From NCBI GenBank assembly GCA_913058255.1, contig CAJXQU010000003.1, positions 62,001 through 126,000 of the forward strand: a stretch of DNA of 64,000 bases, given 5' to 3'. The notes beneath the pieces are model-generated. The model searched no databases and was not told the DNA's origin. It worked only from the letters and a program-made list of their open reading frames with translations. Origin of the DNA: an uncultured Pseudomonadota bacterium (GTDB lineage Bacteria; Pseudomonadota; Gammaproteobacteria; CAJXQU01). Every line of letters starts with the position of its first letter. The first letter of the stretch is position 1. Shown piece after piece: positions 18,559 to 27,329 of this stretch. The translations under genes were made by a program, and so were the position numbers.

Positions 18559-19833
18559 ATGAAAAGATCATTAGGTTCAGCTTTATTATTTTCTCTCACC
18601 TTTTTATCATCGACTTGTTTCAGTTTTGATTATACGAAAGGCCTGTCTGATGAAGTCTTTCCGATCACCATCCCAACAGAATTACCCCCCGCAGGAACCA
18701 CCTACAAAGACCCAATCTTCGGCACAAACATCACCCGTATTACGGATATCAGAGATCGAAACCCATCATCCAAAGCCGATGGGATTGTTAATGAATACGC
18801 CCGTTTTGATCCGCAAAATGCCGATGGCAGCTTAGCCATTTTTCGTGGCACTGATGCGACGTGGTATTTATACGATATGAAAACCCTTAAATCCAAGGGA
18901 AAGATCCTCAAACAAGGTCGTTACGAACCTCGCTGGCATGCCACCGATCCTGAAATATTCTTCTACATCGACGAAAATAAATTCTACAGATACAACACTA
19001 AGAAACGGAAAAGAACACTACTCTATAACGCACGAAAAGATTATAAAAACTCCTCTTGGATCACGACTCAAGGCGATGGTGACAGCTCTTCAGATAGTCG
19101 CTACTGGGCTTTTATGGTCGTCAACTACACCAACACTTCGATGACAGAATTGGATCGCATTATTTTCGATACCGAAAAAGGCGAAATCATCGCACGTTAC
19201 ATGGACACGCCCAACGCAAAAATCACCGATGCATATAACGTCAGTATGAGCATGACAGGAGAATACATCGTCGTCGAAAGCACACCCGCACAAGTATTCA
19301 ATCGTGATTGGTCAAATGTAAGAACGCTTCCGGGTGTTCATGGGCATGGCGATCTAGCGATCTCAAAAGATGGCCGCGACGTGCTCGTCACACAAGACAA
19401 CTCAACCGATTATGTAACAATGGTTTATCTCGACACATTGGAAGAAGTGAACCTAATGTTCATCCCCTTTCAGCCGCCAGAAGAAGGTGGCGTTAGTTAC
19501 CAAGGCTTTCACTTTTCAGGCAATAGTGTCGCAACACCCGGTTGGGTTTTAGTTTCGACCTATGGTTATTCAGATACAACATCCTACTGGTCTGACGGCA
19601 CATTATTTTTATTAGAATTAAAAGAAAATGGTCGCCACTTTCGCATCGCCCACACCAATGCAAAAACCACCAAAGACGGCAATAAAGACTACTGGGCAGA
19701 AGCCTTCGCCACTATTGATCGTCAAGGTAAATATGTTTTCTGGGGAACCAATTGGGGTATTACTGGAAAAGACTATGCGGATGTATATCGCGTGACATTA
19801 CCTGAAGGTTGGTTTGAAGAGTTGGGAGAGTGA
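18559..19833 (+). CDS. Secreted beta-propeller-like protein of unknown function
   Basis: A 424-residue protein starting at ATG 18559 after a full AAGGAGG site; the longer frame from 18532 lacks one and overlaps the preceding gene. A signal peptide (LGSALLFSLTFLSSTCFS) precedes FDYTKG. The mature part has recurring strand-rich units such as DPQNADGSLAIFRG, SKDGRDVLVTQDNS and DRQGKYVFWGTNW, which look like blades of a propeller. Its place after the two glycosyltransferases suggests a role in handling the polymer outside the membrane. No catalytic motif is recognised. Confidence 0.78.
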   Translation: MKRSLGSALLFSLTFLSSTCFSFDYTKGLSDEVFPITIPTELPPAGTTYKDPIFGTNITRITDIRDRNPSSKADGIVNEYARFDPQNADGSLAIFRGTDATWYLYDMKTLKSKGKILKQGRYEPRWHATDPEIFFYIDENKFYRYNTKKRKRTLLYNARKDYKNSSWITTQGDGDSSSDSRYWAFMVVNYTNTSMTELDRIIFDTEKGEIIARYMDTPNAKITDAYNVSMSMTGEYIVVESTPAQVFNRDWSNVRTLPGVHGHGDLAISKDGRDVLVTQDNSTDYVTMVYLDTLEEVNLMFIPFQPPEEGGVSYQGFHFSGNSVATPGWVLVSTYGYSDTTSYWSDGTLFLLELKENGRHFRIAHTNAKTTKDGNKDYWAEAFATIDRQGKYVFWGTNWGITGKDYADVYRVTLPEGWFEELGE

Positions 19834-19950
19834 ATCCTCTACGAACCACTTTAACACTTGATCTTTAAATCTATTTTCTCAACTAGCTTTTCGAATTCTC
19901 TATAGGCTGATAATATCTGCTTCTTTATAATAAGCTACTAGGCATATAGA

Positions 19951-20262
19951 ATGAATATGAAGGGGATATCAAAGCACATGCTTATTGGAGTAACTATTCC
20001 AGTAGCTTTTATTATTAATGCCTTTCTAATCCCAGAACCTTATTCACACCCTTTAATTTATGTTGGATTGGCACCCTCCAAACTAATGCCTTTTCTAGAG
20101 AATCGTGAACTTATGAGACATGCAACAGAATTTGTATTTGGTCGAATGACGCCAAATTTCGCTCCAATTCAAATCATATTTTTAATCATATTCTGGTTTT
20201 TGCTCTCAATGTTGTCATCAATATCTGTGGCTCATTTAAAAATGGTGCGTAAAAATTCCTAA
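19951..20262 (+). CDS. Small two-helix membrane protein, possible gene cassette
   Basis: A 103-residue protein with hydrophobic segments near residues 9-28 (LIGVTIPVAFIINAFLIP) and 74-95 (IIFLIIFWFLLSMLSSISV). No family is recognised. The stop codon TAA is the first part of an attC-like hairpin, the arrangement typical of an integron gene cassette. A second start, ATG 19957, is possible. Coding quality is moderate: it is short and composition is AT-rich compared with the operon upstream. Confidence 0.6.
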   Translation: MNMKGISKHMLIGVTIPVAFIINAFLIPEPYSHPLIYVGLAPSKLMPFLENRELMRHATEFVFGRMTPNFAPIQIIFLIIFWFLLSMLSSISVAHLKMVRKNS

Positions 20263-20337
20263 CAAACACATTAAAAGTCGCCCACAAAAAGCATGGGCTG
20301 GACTCGCTAACGATCACCTTTTATTGCGGCGTTAGCT
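20257..20337 (+). other. attC-like recombination site
   Basis: The segment has the architecture of an attC site. The outer arms CTAAC (20259-20263) and GTTAG (20331-20335) are complementary. Inside them CACATTAAAAG (20267-20277) pairs at 9 of 11 positions with CTTTTATTGCG (20318-20328), with unpaired spacers between the two helices. A GCCCA/TGGGC mini-hairpin occupies part of the centre. It begins at the stop codon of the gene before it, and the GGCGTTAG end is common in attC sites. The core GTTAGCT departs from GTTRRRY at one place. No integrase gene is in the window. Confidence 0.5.
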
Positions 20338-20376
20338 CTCTTATCATAGCAGCTAGGCATTCGCAAGTTCCGAGAA

Positions 20377-20586
20377 ATGAGAGACAAGATATCTAGGCCT
20401 TCATAGATTCACGTCAAAGCAGTTTGACTCTCATATTAATGAAAAAATGAGATGCTAGACATCTAGGCCTCCATGGATTCATATCAAAACAGCTAGACTC
20501 TCACATTCATGAAAAAATGAGATTCTAGGTATCTAAACTTCAATAGATTCACTTCTAATTTAATAGCCTCTCACTTTTAGCGATAT
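20377..20586. repeat. Three 70-bp tandem repeats with conserved pairing potential
   Basis: Units start at 20377, 20447 and 20517, each exactly 70 bp. Units 1 and 2 match at 57 of 70 positions by hand alignment; units 2 and 3 at about 46. Each can fold: outer stem TGAGA (2-6) with TCTCA (53-57), a second stem at 9-12 with 47-50, and an inner hairpin ATCTA (15-19) with TAGAT or TGGAT (28-32). The pair 10-49 changes from A-T to T-A between units. The array ends 74 bp before the fic start. Function unknown. Confidence 0.8.
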
Positions 20587-20660
20587 TTGACTTTCAAATA
20601 TATTGAAATATAATAATCAAACCATATTGATGCCAATATTTATCCTACCGTGAGAGACTA

Positions 20661-21791
20661 ATGGAAATTAAGGATCTAGATCTAGAAAATGCAGTAGATT
20701 ATCACTACGAGCAATTTCCGCCTAAACAGTTGAACTATGAAAATTTCGTTGATGGCTTAATTAAGGCCACTGACGCGATAGCTCGATATGATCAGATGCT
20801 TAAGAATATGCATAATAGTGAGATATTATTAGCTCCTCTAAGAAATCAAGAAGCGGTTATTTCCTCGAGAATGGAGGGAACTGTGAGTACGATGGATGAG
20901 ATTCTAAAATACGAAGCAGATCATGAAGGGGAAGCTACAGAAACTCTGAATGTACGATCGGAAGTAATAGAAACCATTCTTTATCAGAGAGCATTAACAG
21001 CCGCACAAAAAGCAATGAATGATGGGTATCCCATTTCTCAATCGATGATAAAAGCAATCCATCAGCGACTTCTGTCGTTTGGACGAGGAGCCAAAAAATC
21101 TCCTGGGGAGTTTAAAACAGAGCAAAACTATCTTGCTGATAGGAATAAGAAGAAAATATTATTTGTTCCAATTCGCCCTGAGAAATTACAAGATGGCTTA
21201 GATGTATTGTTTGAATATATAAGTAACAATACTGAGCCAGCACTAATTAAATCGGCAATGACACACATTGAGTTTGAAGCATTGCACCCATTTAAAGATG
21301 GTAACGGGCGGATTGGTCGAATGCTAATAACTCTAATGCTATGGAAGTCTGGCACCATATCAGCTCCTCATTTCTATGTGAGTGGTTATTTCGAAGAAAA
21401 TAAAGACGAATACATCGATACTATGAGGCGTGCATCAGAAACTGGAAACTGGGATGAATGGTGCTCATTCTTTCTGACAGCAATCGAACAGCAAGCAATA
21501 AGAAACTTAGCTATTGCTGAAAATATAAGAGAGCTCTACGAAGAAATGAAACAGATATTTTCTGACACCTTGTCTTCGAAGTGGAGCGTAACAGCCCTTG
21601 ACTTTGTATTTACAAATCCTGTGTTCCGCAACAATAAGTTCACATCTAATAGCGGTATTTCTGCAGCAACAGCAGCACGATTCACAAGGACGCTATTGGA
21701 TGAAGGAATTATTCGAACTGTTGAAGAGGCGTCAGGAAGAAGACCTGCACTATACTCTTTTGAGTCGTTAATGAATCTAGTTCGAGTATAA
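20661..21791 (+). CDS. Fic family protein, class II
   Basis: A 376-residue protein with the complete Fic motif HPFKDGNGRIGR (from His209), so the nucleotide-transfer site is intact. The N-terminal part carries the inhibitory motif S68-x-x-x-E72-G73 (SSRMEG), placing it with class II Fic enzymes such as the Shewanella SoFic group. An N-terminal Fic_N-type domain precedes, and the C-terminus looks like a winged helix (SAATAARFTRTLLDEGIIR). Such enzymes attach AMP to target proteins, often themselves. No separate antitoxin is adjacent. Confidence 0.92.
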   Translation: MEIKDLDLENAVDYHYEQFPPKQLNYENFVDGLIKATDAIARYDQMLKNMHNSEILLAPLRNQEAVISSRMEGTVSTMDEILKYEADHEGEATETLNVRSEVIETILYQRALTAAQKAMNDGYPISQSMIKAIHQRLLSFGRGAKKSPGEFKTEQNYLADRNKKKILFVPIRPEKLQDGLDVLFEYISNNTEPALIKSAMTHIEFEALHPFKDGNGRIGRMLITLMLWKSGTISAPHFYVSGYFEENKDEYIDTMRRASETGNWDEWCSFFLTAIEQQAIRNLAIAENIRELYEEMKQIFSDTLSSKWSVTALDFVFTNPVFRNNKFTSNSGISAATAARFTRTLLDEGIIRTVEEASGRRPALYSFESLMNLVRV

Positions 21792-21868
21792 AGGCGGTTC
21801 CAAACTCAAACTTTTTATCAAGAAAAATAATATAAATACATCAGTCTAACCTATCGATAAAAACCTCC

Positions 21869-23074
21869 TTACATAACCCTCTTAATAACGACCAACCTTT
21901 CCCGACGTAATGCTTCTGCAATCTGTGGGCCTTTCATTCCCGCTTCAATAATAGGCTTTATATCTACCGCAGATGCGGCAACCTGAACCGATTTAAAATA
22001 CGCGGCTTGTGGGTAGTCTGAGTCTTCTTTTCCGCCACGCCCTTTTGCCTCGGCTTCACACGTTTGCAAAAATTGATCAAATCTTTCCGTTCTTCGAAAG
22101 GCGTCCATTTGTTCTAATTTTTTTAAAATGGTCGAGGCTTTCATTTCTTTAACACGGTGGCAGATTGTATGAAACTCACTCACGATCAAAGCTAGATCTC
22201 GATAGTCATTAGGAACTTTTGTTCGTGCGCAAAGTGTTTTTATTTCATCAAGGCCACGTTGTTCATGACCGTGATGGCTCGGTAAAATATCTTTTGGTGT
22301 CGTGCCTTTTCCAAGATCGTGCACCAGTGCTGCGAACCGAACTTGTTTATCGTCTGTCAGTCTCACCGCTTGCTCTAATACCATCATGGTGTGTATGCCA
22401 GTATCGATCTCGGGATGATATTCTGCGGCTTGGGGAACGCCGTATAAGCGATCAATTTCTGGAAAAATAACGGCCAGTGCTCCGCACGATCGCAAGACGG
22501 CAAAAAATTGCTCTGGGTGTTCTTCGCCTAGTGCTCGTTCGAGTTCTTGCCAGACGCGTTCGGCGACTAGGGCATCCACTTCGCCTGACGTAACCATTTG
22601 CTTCATTAAAACAAGGGTTTCATCGGCAACTTGAAATCCGAACCGTGCTGCAAAACGGGCAATACGTAGTATCCGCACAGGGTCTTCAGCAAAGGCTTCG
22701 GAGACGTGTCGTAGAAGTCCTTTTTTCAGATCAGCATAACCATTAAATGGATCAATAATTTTTCCATTCTCATCTTCGGCCATTGCATTGATCGTGATGT
22801 CTCGTCGTAGTAGATCTTCTTCTATCGTCACACTGCGTGAGGTATCAAATTCAAAACCCGTATAACCTGCTGCAACCTTTCGTTCTTTTCTGGCAAGGGC
22901 ATATTCTTCATTGGTTTTTGGATGCAAAAAAACGGGAAAGTCTTTTCCAACTTGTTTGTATCCTAGATCACTTAACTCATCCGGCAAAGCACCAACAACC
23001 AACCAATCAATATCTTTGACCTGAAGTTTTAAAAGCTTGTCGCGGACAGCACCGCCTACTTTATAGATCTGCAT
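21869..23074 (-). CDS. cca: CCA-adding tRNA nucleotidyltransferase
   Basis: A 401-residue class II nucleotidyltransferase that builds or repairs the tRNA 3' CCA end. The catalytic head has YKVGGAVRDKLL and DIDWLVVG with the two metal aspartates, and RRDITINAMA follows. A C-terminal HD domain (AALVHDLGKGTTP) marks it as the gammaproteobacterial form with phosphatase activity in E. coli. Length is as expected. It is followed upstream on the same strand, nine bases away, by slt. Confidence 0.96.
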   Translation of the reverse strand: MQIYKVGGAVRDKLLKLQVKDIDWLVVGALPDELSDLGYKQVGKDFPVFLHPKTNEEYALARKERKVAAGYTGFEFDTSRSVTIEEDLLRRDITINAMAEDENGKIIDPFNGYADLKKGLLRHVSEAFAEDPVRILRIARFAARFGFQVADETLVLMKQMVTSGEVDALVAERVWQELERALGEEHPEQFFAVLRSCGALAVIFPEIDRLYGVPQAAEYHPEIDTGIHTMMVLEQAVRLTDDKQVRFAALVHDLGKGTTPKDILPSHHGHEQRGLDEIKTLCARTKVPNDYRDLALIVSEFHTICHRVKEMKASTILKKLEQMDAFRRTERFDQFLQTCEAEAKGRGGKEDSDYPQAAYFKSVQVAASAVDIKPIIEAGMKGPQIAEALRRERLVVIKRVM

Positions 23075-23083
23075 AGCGTTATT

Positions 23084-25057
23084 TTAATGCTTAACCGATG
23101 ACGAAGAGCAAGTAGTTTCTAATGCAGGCACAGGCTTTAGTTGAGAATGTACAGAATCGATTTCCTCATTCATTCTCCATTGATACAGCACTGAGTAAAA
23201 CAAGGCTCGTCGAACATAGCGTCGAGTCTCTGTAAAAGGAATCGTCTCAGTCCAAAATTCTCCGGGCATACAGCCCTGTTTTGGTCGCCAGCGTTTTACT
23301 CGGTGTGGCCCTGCGTTGTATGCTGCCGCGGCCATAATCAAGTTTCCATCAAACCGTTCGAGCATCTCTTTTAGATAAGCCGTGCCTAGTGCGATGTTCG
23401 TTTCTGGTTCGTAAAGCTGTCTAGAATTTTTAAGCTTGAAACCGATTTTTTTCGCCGTTTGCTTTCCTGTTGCAGGCATTAATTGCATTAGCCCCAATGC
23501 GCCCGCCGATGATGTAACGTCGTGTATAAAAGCACTTTCTGATCGCATCAAGGTGTAAATAATGGATGTCGGCAAATCTCGTTTTTTAGCATAGCTCTTT
23601 ATTATTTTATTGAAGGGTAATGGAAAACGACGAGATAAATCGTTGTAGGCTTTTGCTTTGCCTAGTGTCAGAATACTTCGATCAGGCCATCCCCATTGAT
23701 CAGCGAGCACTGCGGCCAACAACAATTCTTCACGCTTCATCTTGTTGGTGGAGTGTGTCCACTCACGCCGAGCATCTTCATACATTTTTAATTGATAAAG
23801 TTCACCTGCTCTTTCGATTCCTTTGTTCTTCAATAAGCTTGTTTTCTGTTCATTACTCAAAGGTAAGCGGTTGTCACTAAATTTATATTCTTGACCTAAT
23901 TTTTCTGCTGATAGAAAACCATAATAGTCACGTTTTTTTGCCAACGATTTAAAGATCACATCGGCAGCGGCTTTGCGTCCCGTTTCTTCGCTTGCACGTG
24001 CACGCCAATATTGCCAGCGGAGCTTATTAAATTCCGGTGTCGATTCTTTTTTCGTCCATTTGTATAAACGTTTCCAATCCTGATTTTGTGTGCCATAGCG
24101 AATGACGTAACGTTGAATATACTGACCAGCCTGTTTTTCTTGTAGAGTATCTAACCATTTGCCAGCCTGTGGTTGTTTTTGCTGAATGGCCGTAAATGTA
24201 ATTTCACGATTCATCGCATTTGATTCAGTCTGGCTAAACTTATGCTGCGCCGATAAAATCTTCCAAAGCCTATGCGCTTTAAGTGCATTTTGATTGGTGA
24301 GTTGTTTCAAGCCATAAAAAATTACTTCTCTGGAAAATACGGTGTCTTTTTTTAATCGTTTATCTAACAGATTTTTCTCTGGATCAGCATAAACGTCTCG
24401 CCATAACTGAACCTTTCCTTGATCCTTTGTATTTAGTCTTTTTGACAAATGCTTTGCTAAACCTATGTTATTTGCATTCATCGCTAACCCCACGCGCTGC
24501 ATAACTAACGAGCCTGTCATCGCTTTACTACCATACAAAACCTTAAAAGTGGGATCACATTCACGCTTTTGAGATTTTCCTACCAACCACATTTTTTTTA
24601 TATCGTTCAATAGTGCAGCGTCAACCGGTGCTGTTTTGATACGAGCTTGCAGCTGATAACAACGCAAAACATCACCATAGCTATCTTTGTAATGATGGAG
24701 AAAGATCTTCCACTCTTTTCGTCGCGCCAGTGAATACAGCCAACGCACTCTTAAACGTCTCGCTAATGGCGTTCCGGCATTGTTGGATAAAAAATGTTCA
24801 ATATCATGCTTCGATCGGCCAGCAACATTTGAGTATAAGTGTCCGAATTCTAAATACGGATAGAGAGAATAGTCTTCCAAACCTTTCGACAACTGAGCAA
24901 GATCGTACTCTCCCCTAGCTTGAATCTTCTTATATGATTGTTGAAACTGCTGCCGTTGTTGTTCTAAATTTTTTGCGTTGGAATTGATCGGGAAAACCAA
25001 TATTAACGAAAGACCTATAGCAAACGAAATTAATTTTCTTAACGACACCAATGGCAT
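23084..25057 (-). CDS. slt: Soluble lytic murein transglycosylase
   Basis: A 657-residue periplasmic enzyme that cleaves peptidoglycan to 1,6-anhydro products. A signal peptide (LISFAIGLSLILVFPINSNA) is followed by a long helical superhelix domain (about 30-480). The C-terminal SLT domain has the catalytic Glu in MRSESAFIHDVTSSAGALG and GLMQLMPATGK, then NIALGTAYLKEML and AAYNAGPHRVKRW. Length matches E. coli Slt70. It lies next to cca with nine bases between them. Its products feed the AmpG recycling pathway, also in this window. Confidence 0.95.
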   Translation of the reverse strand: MPLVSLRKLISFAIGLSLILVFPINSNAKNLEQQRQQFQQSYKKIQARGEYDLAQLSKGLEDYSLYPYLEFGHLYSNVAGRSKHDIEHFLSNNAGTPLARRLRVRWLYSLARRKEWKIFLHHYKDSYGDVLRCYQLQARIKTAPVDAALLNDIKKMWLVGKSQKRECDPTFKVLYGSKAMTGSLVMQRVGLAMNANNIGLAKHLSKRLNTKDQGKVQLWRDVYADPEKNLLDKRLKKDTVFSREVIFYGLKQLTNQNALKAHRLWKILSAQHKFSQTESNAMNREITFTAIQQKQPQAGKWLDTLQEKQAGQYIQRYVIRYGTQNQDWKRLYKWTKKESTPEFNKLRWQYWRARASEETGRKAAADVIFKSLAKKRDYYGFLSAEKLGQEYKFSDNRLPLSNEQKTSLLKNKGIERAGELYQLKMYEDARREWTHSTNKMKREELLLAAVLADQWGWPDRSILTLGKAKAYNDLSRRFPLPFNKIIKSYAKKRDLPTSIIYTLMRSESAFIHDVTSSAGALGLMQLMPATGKQTAKKIGFKLKNSRQLYEPETNIALGTAYLKEMLERFDGNLIMAAAAYNAGPHRVKRWRPKQGCMPGEFWTETIPFTETRRYVRRALFYSVLYQWRMNEEIDSVHSQLKPVPALETTCSSSSVKH

Positions 25058-25293
25058 AAAGAGTTTTCCTTGTTAGTTTAAAAACAAAATATCAGGACTG
25101 TTATACGGCCAGTTTTTCTCTCAGGTAAACAAAGATATAAAAAATATCCTATTAATACTTTATCAAGCAACGAAAGGATATTTTTCAACCATTTCGGTAG
25201 AAAAAAACAATCTTATTCTGAGTTCTCATCATATGACATTTACCTGCATTGAACTAGAACTCACTGTTACAATAAGTGTGAGGAGCCACACAT

Positions 25294-26079
25294 ATGTTAA
25301 TTCTACTTGCTTATATTCTTACTGGTATTGTCGCTGGTATCACTGCGGGCCTTTTAGGACTTGGTGGTGGGGCAATCATCGTACCTATTCTATATGCTAT
25401 TTTTCAGTCTCAAGAACTCGCCCTTAGCTCCACGATGCAGCTAGCGGTAGGAACTTCTCTCGCAACCATCGTCTTCACCGCCATCTCATCAGGACTATCG
25501 CATCACCGATTGGGTAATGTTCAAATGAAAACCGCCCTTTATTTAGCTCCTGGAATCGTCATTGGGGCTTTATTAGGTGCGGCTATCGCTGATATCGTCT
25601 CAACCGATGTCCTAAAACGTGCATTTGGAATATTCGAAATTTTGGTCGCCATTCAAATTGGCTTAGGCTTCAAGCCCGCCGCTCAAAGAACTCTTCCTAA
25701 CCCTAAAGGCTTAGCTGCATCAGGAGGAGTCATCGGCACCATCTCATCACTTATGGGTATCGGTGGTGGCTCCATAACGGTTCCTTTTCTACTCTGGTGC
25801 AATGTTTCTATGCGCGAGGCTGTGGGAACATCAGCCGCTTGCGGACTACCAATAGCCATTGCAGGTGTATTAGGATTCATCATCGCAGGGCTCAACAACA
25901 CGGGCTTACCTGAGTGGAGTGTGGGATACGTCTATCTGCCCGCCATGATCTGCATCATTTCCACCAGCGTTTTCTTTGCCCCCATGGGAGCAAAACTGGC
26001 ACATCGCCTTCCAATACAAACGCTTAAACGCATTTTTGCCATCGTGCTTGTACTTGTTGGGCTGAAAATGATCTTCTGA
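25294..26079 (+). CDS. TauE/SafE family sulfite or anion exporter
   Basis: A 261-residue membrane protein with about eight hydrophobic segments. The two family repeats appear at the start (GLLGLGGGAIIVPIL) and in the middle (SSLMGIGGGSITVPFLLW), as in TauE/SafE (DUF81) proteins. These carry sulfite, sulfoacetate or other small organic anions. The substrate cannot be told, and no sulfonate genes are nearby. Confidence 0.9.
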   Translation: MLILLAYILTGIVAGITAGLLGLGGGAIIVPILYAIFQSQELALSSTMQLAVGTSLATIVFTAISSGLSHHRLGNVQMKTALYLAPGIVIGALLGAAIADIVSTDVLKRAFGIFEILVAIQIGLGFKPAAQRTLPNPKGLAASGGVIGTISSLMGIGGGSITVPFLLWCNVSMREAVGTSAACGLPIAIAGVLGFIIAGLNNTGLPEWSVGYVYLPAMICIISTSVFFAPMGAKLAHRLPIQTLKRIFAIVLVLVGLKMIF

Positions 26080-26134
26080 TAGACTTAAGCCATTGTTTTT
26101 AAGGTTTAAATAAATAATTGAATATTTTTAGAAA

Positions 26135-26433
26135 ATGGCTGTCCAAACATTAATAGAAATAACGACCCGTGGTAGGAAAATGCATGAGATCACAGCAGAA
26201 GTCCAAGGGCTTGTTTCGAGTTCAGGCGTAAAATGGGACCAAAGCTTCTCCCTGATCGCGATCCACTGTTTCAACATAGAATGGCAGGCTCTGACGATAT
26301 GCAGGCTAATCTTAGGACGGTTTTAACCGATAGCAGCCTATCGGTCCAATTGGTTCAGGACGCTGCCGGTTAGGGGCATGGCAAGGAATTTTTTCATGGG
26401 AACATCGTCATAATGTCTCATCGAAGAAATATA
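26135..26433 (+). pseudogene. Decayed YjbQ/UPF0047 family gene
   Basis: Three pieces of the YjbQ family appear in three frames. From 26135: MAVQTLIEITTRGRKMHEIT, as in the family N-terminus. From about 26251, two bases out of phase: DRDPLFQHRMAGSDDMQANL, matching the DP..H..EG.DDMP.H block. From 26370, in a third phase: LGAWQGIFSWEHRHN, matching LGTWQGI..WEHR. The central stretch holding the QHTSASLTINENADP signature is missing. The total is about 300 bp against about 420 bp for an intact gene. The gene is dead by frameshifts and a deletion. Confidence 0.85.
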
Positions 26434-26485
26434 GTGATAACATCCTTAAGAGCGTAAACTACGCAACTAAGAATTTAATAATGTT

Positions 26486-27094
26486 ATGAAGTTAAATATG
26501 AAAAATATATACCCACTTTTGTTAGTTTTAATGAGCTTCTTCCTCTCAGCTACGGTACAGGCTGAATCGAGCGCCCTAGATGTGGTGAAAAATACCTCAA
26601 GCCAGGTAATCGAACGCCTTAAAGACGATTCGCAAGGGATAAAATCTGATCCAAAACGGATCAATCAACTTGTCGATGAGCTGATCACGCCTAGTTTTGA
26701 CTTTCCTAAAATGTCTCGTTGGGTTTTAGGTAAAAACTGGCGAAAAGCCTCAGATGACCAGAAAGTACGTTTCAGCAATGCCTTTCAAAGTCTATTGATC
26801 CGCACCTATTCTAGAGCATTAGCACAGTCAGATAATGTCGATATTAAATACTTGCCTGAGCATCCCTCAAAGGATGGCAAAAAAACCACCATAAAAACTG
26901 AAGTATATAGACCTGGTGGAGCGCCGCTAATCCCGATCAGCTATCGTTTATATAAAGCTGGCGACACTTGGAAAGTTTACGACGTGTCGATTGATGGCGT
27001 GAGTTTGGTCTCAACCTATCGTGGTTCGTTTAATGACAAGATCAAAAAGAAAGGCTTAGATGCCTTGATCAGCAGCTTGGAATCTCGTTCTTAG
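26486..27094 (+). CDS. mlaC: MlaC-like periplasmic phospholipid-binding protein
   Basis: A 202-residue protein of the Tgt2/MlaC family. It has a signal peptide (LLLVLMSFFLSATVQA) and the conserved blocks FDFPKMSRWVLGKNWRKAS, FSNAFQSLLIRTYSRAL and KVYDVSIDGVSLVSTYRGSF. MlaC carries phospholipid between the outer-membrane MlaA complex and the inner-membrane MlaFEDB transporter. Here it stands alone, with no mlaFEDB genes nearby, so it may be a second copy or a separate homologue. A hairpin terminator follows. Confidence 0.9.
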   Translation: MKLNMKNIYPLLLVLMSFFLSATVQAESSALDVVKNTSSQVIERLKDDSQGIKSDPKRINQLVDELITPSFDFPKMSRWVLGKNWRKASDDQKVRFSNAFQSLLIRTYSRALAQSDNVDIKYLPEHPSKDGKKTTIKTEVYRPGGAPLIPISYRLYKAGDTWKVYDVSIDGVSLVSTYRGSFNDKIKKKGLDALISSLESRS

Positions 27095-27124
27095 CTTAAT
27101 AACTATAGGCCGCAAGCTTTAATA

Positions 27125-27152
27125 TGCTCATCCGCTTAACTGAGGATGAGCA
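27125..27152 (+). terminator. Hairpin terminator after mlaC
   Basis: A perfect 9-bp inverted repeat TGCTCATCC/GGATGAGCA with a 10-base loop, 30 bases after the mlaC stop. The following sequence is pyrimidine-rich (CTTCTTCC) but has no clean T-run, so it is a modest intrinsic terminator. Confidence 0.5.
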
Positions 27153-27232
27153 CTTCTTCCGCCTTATAAACTTCCTTCAATATTATCTTTACCCTCATTC
27201 ATAACAACTATATAACGCAAGGTCTTTTCTAA

Positions 27233-27249
27233 CTGACAATAACTGTCAG
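27233..27249. promoter_or_regulatory. Short palindrome upstream of the cupin gene
   Basis: CTGACA and TGTCAG flank five bases, about 80 bp before the cupin start. The spacing of dyads fits a dimeric repressor site. There is no further evidence and chance occurrence is possible. Confidence 0.25.
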
Positions 27250-27329
27250 CTCATCTCGAGCACCTAAGTTCACAAATATGATGACTCTTTGTTGATGTCA
27301 TCTCTTTCTTATTCTGTTATAGATAAGCC

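Noticed and set aside
20377-20586. The 70-bp tandem repeats as a CRISPR array
   Set aside because: Units are contiguous with no unique spacers and differ along their whole length; no cas genes are near.
20377-20586. The 70-bp repeats as further attC sites
   Set aside because: They lack the RYYYAAC and GTTRRRY cores and carry no cassette genes between them.
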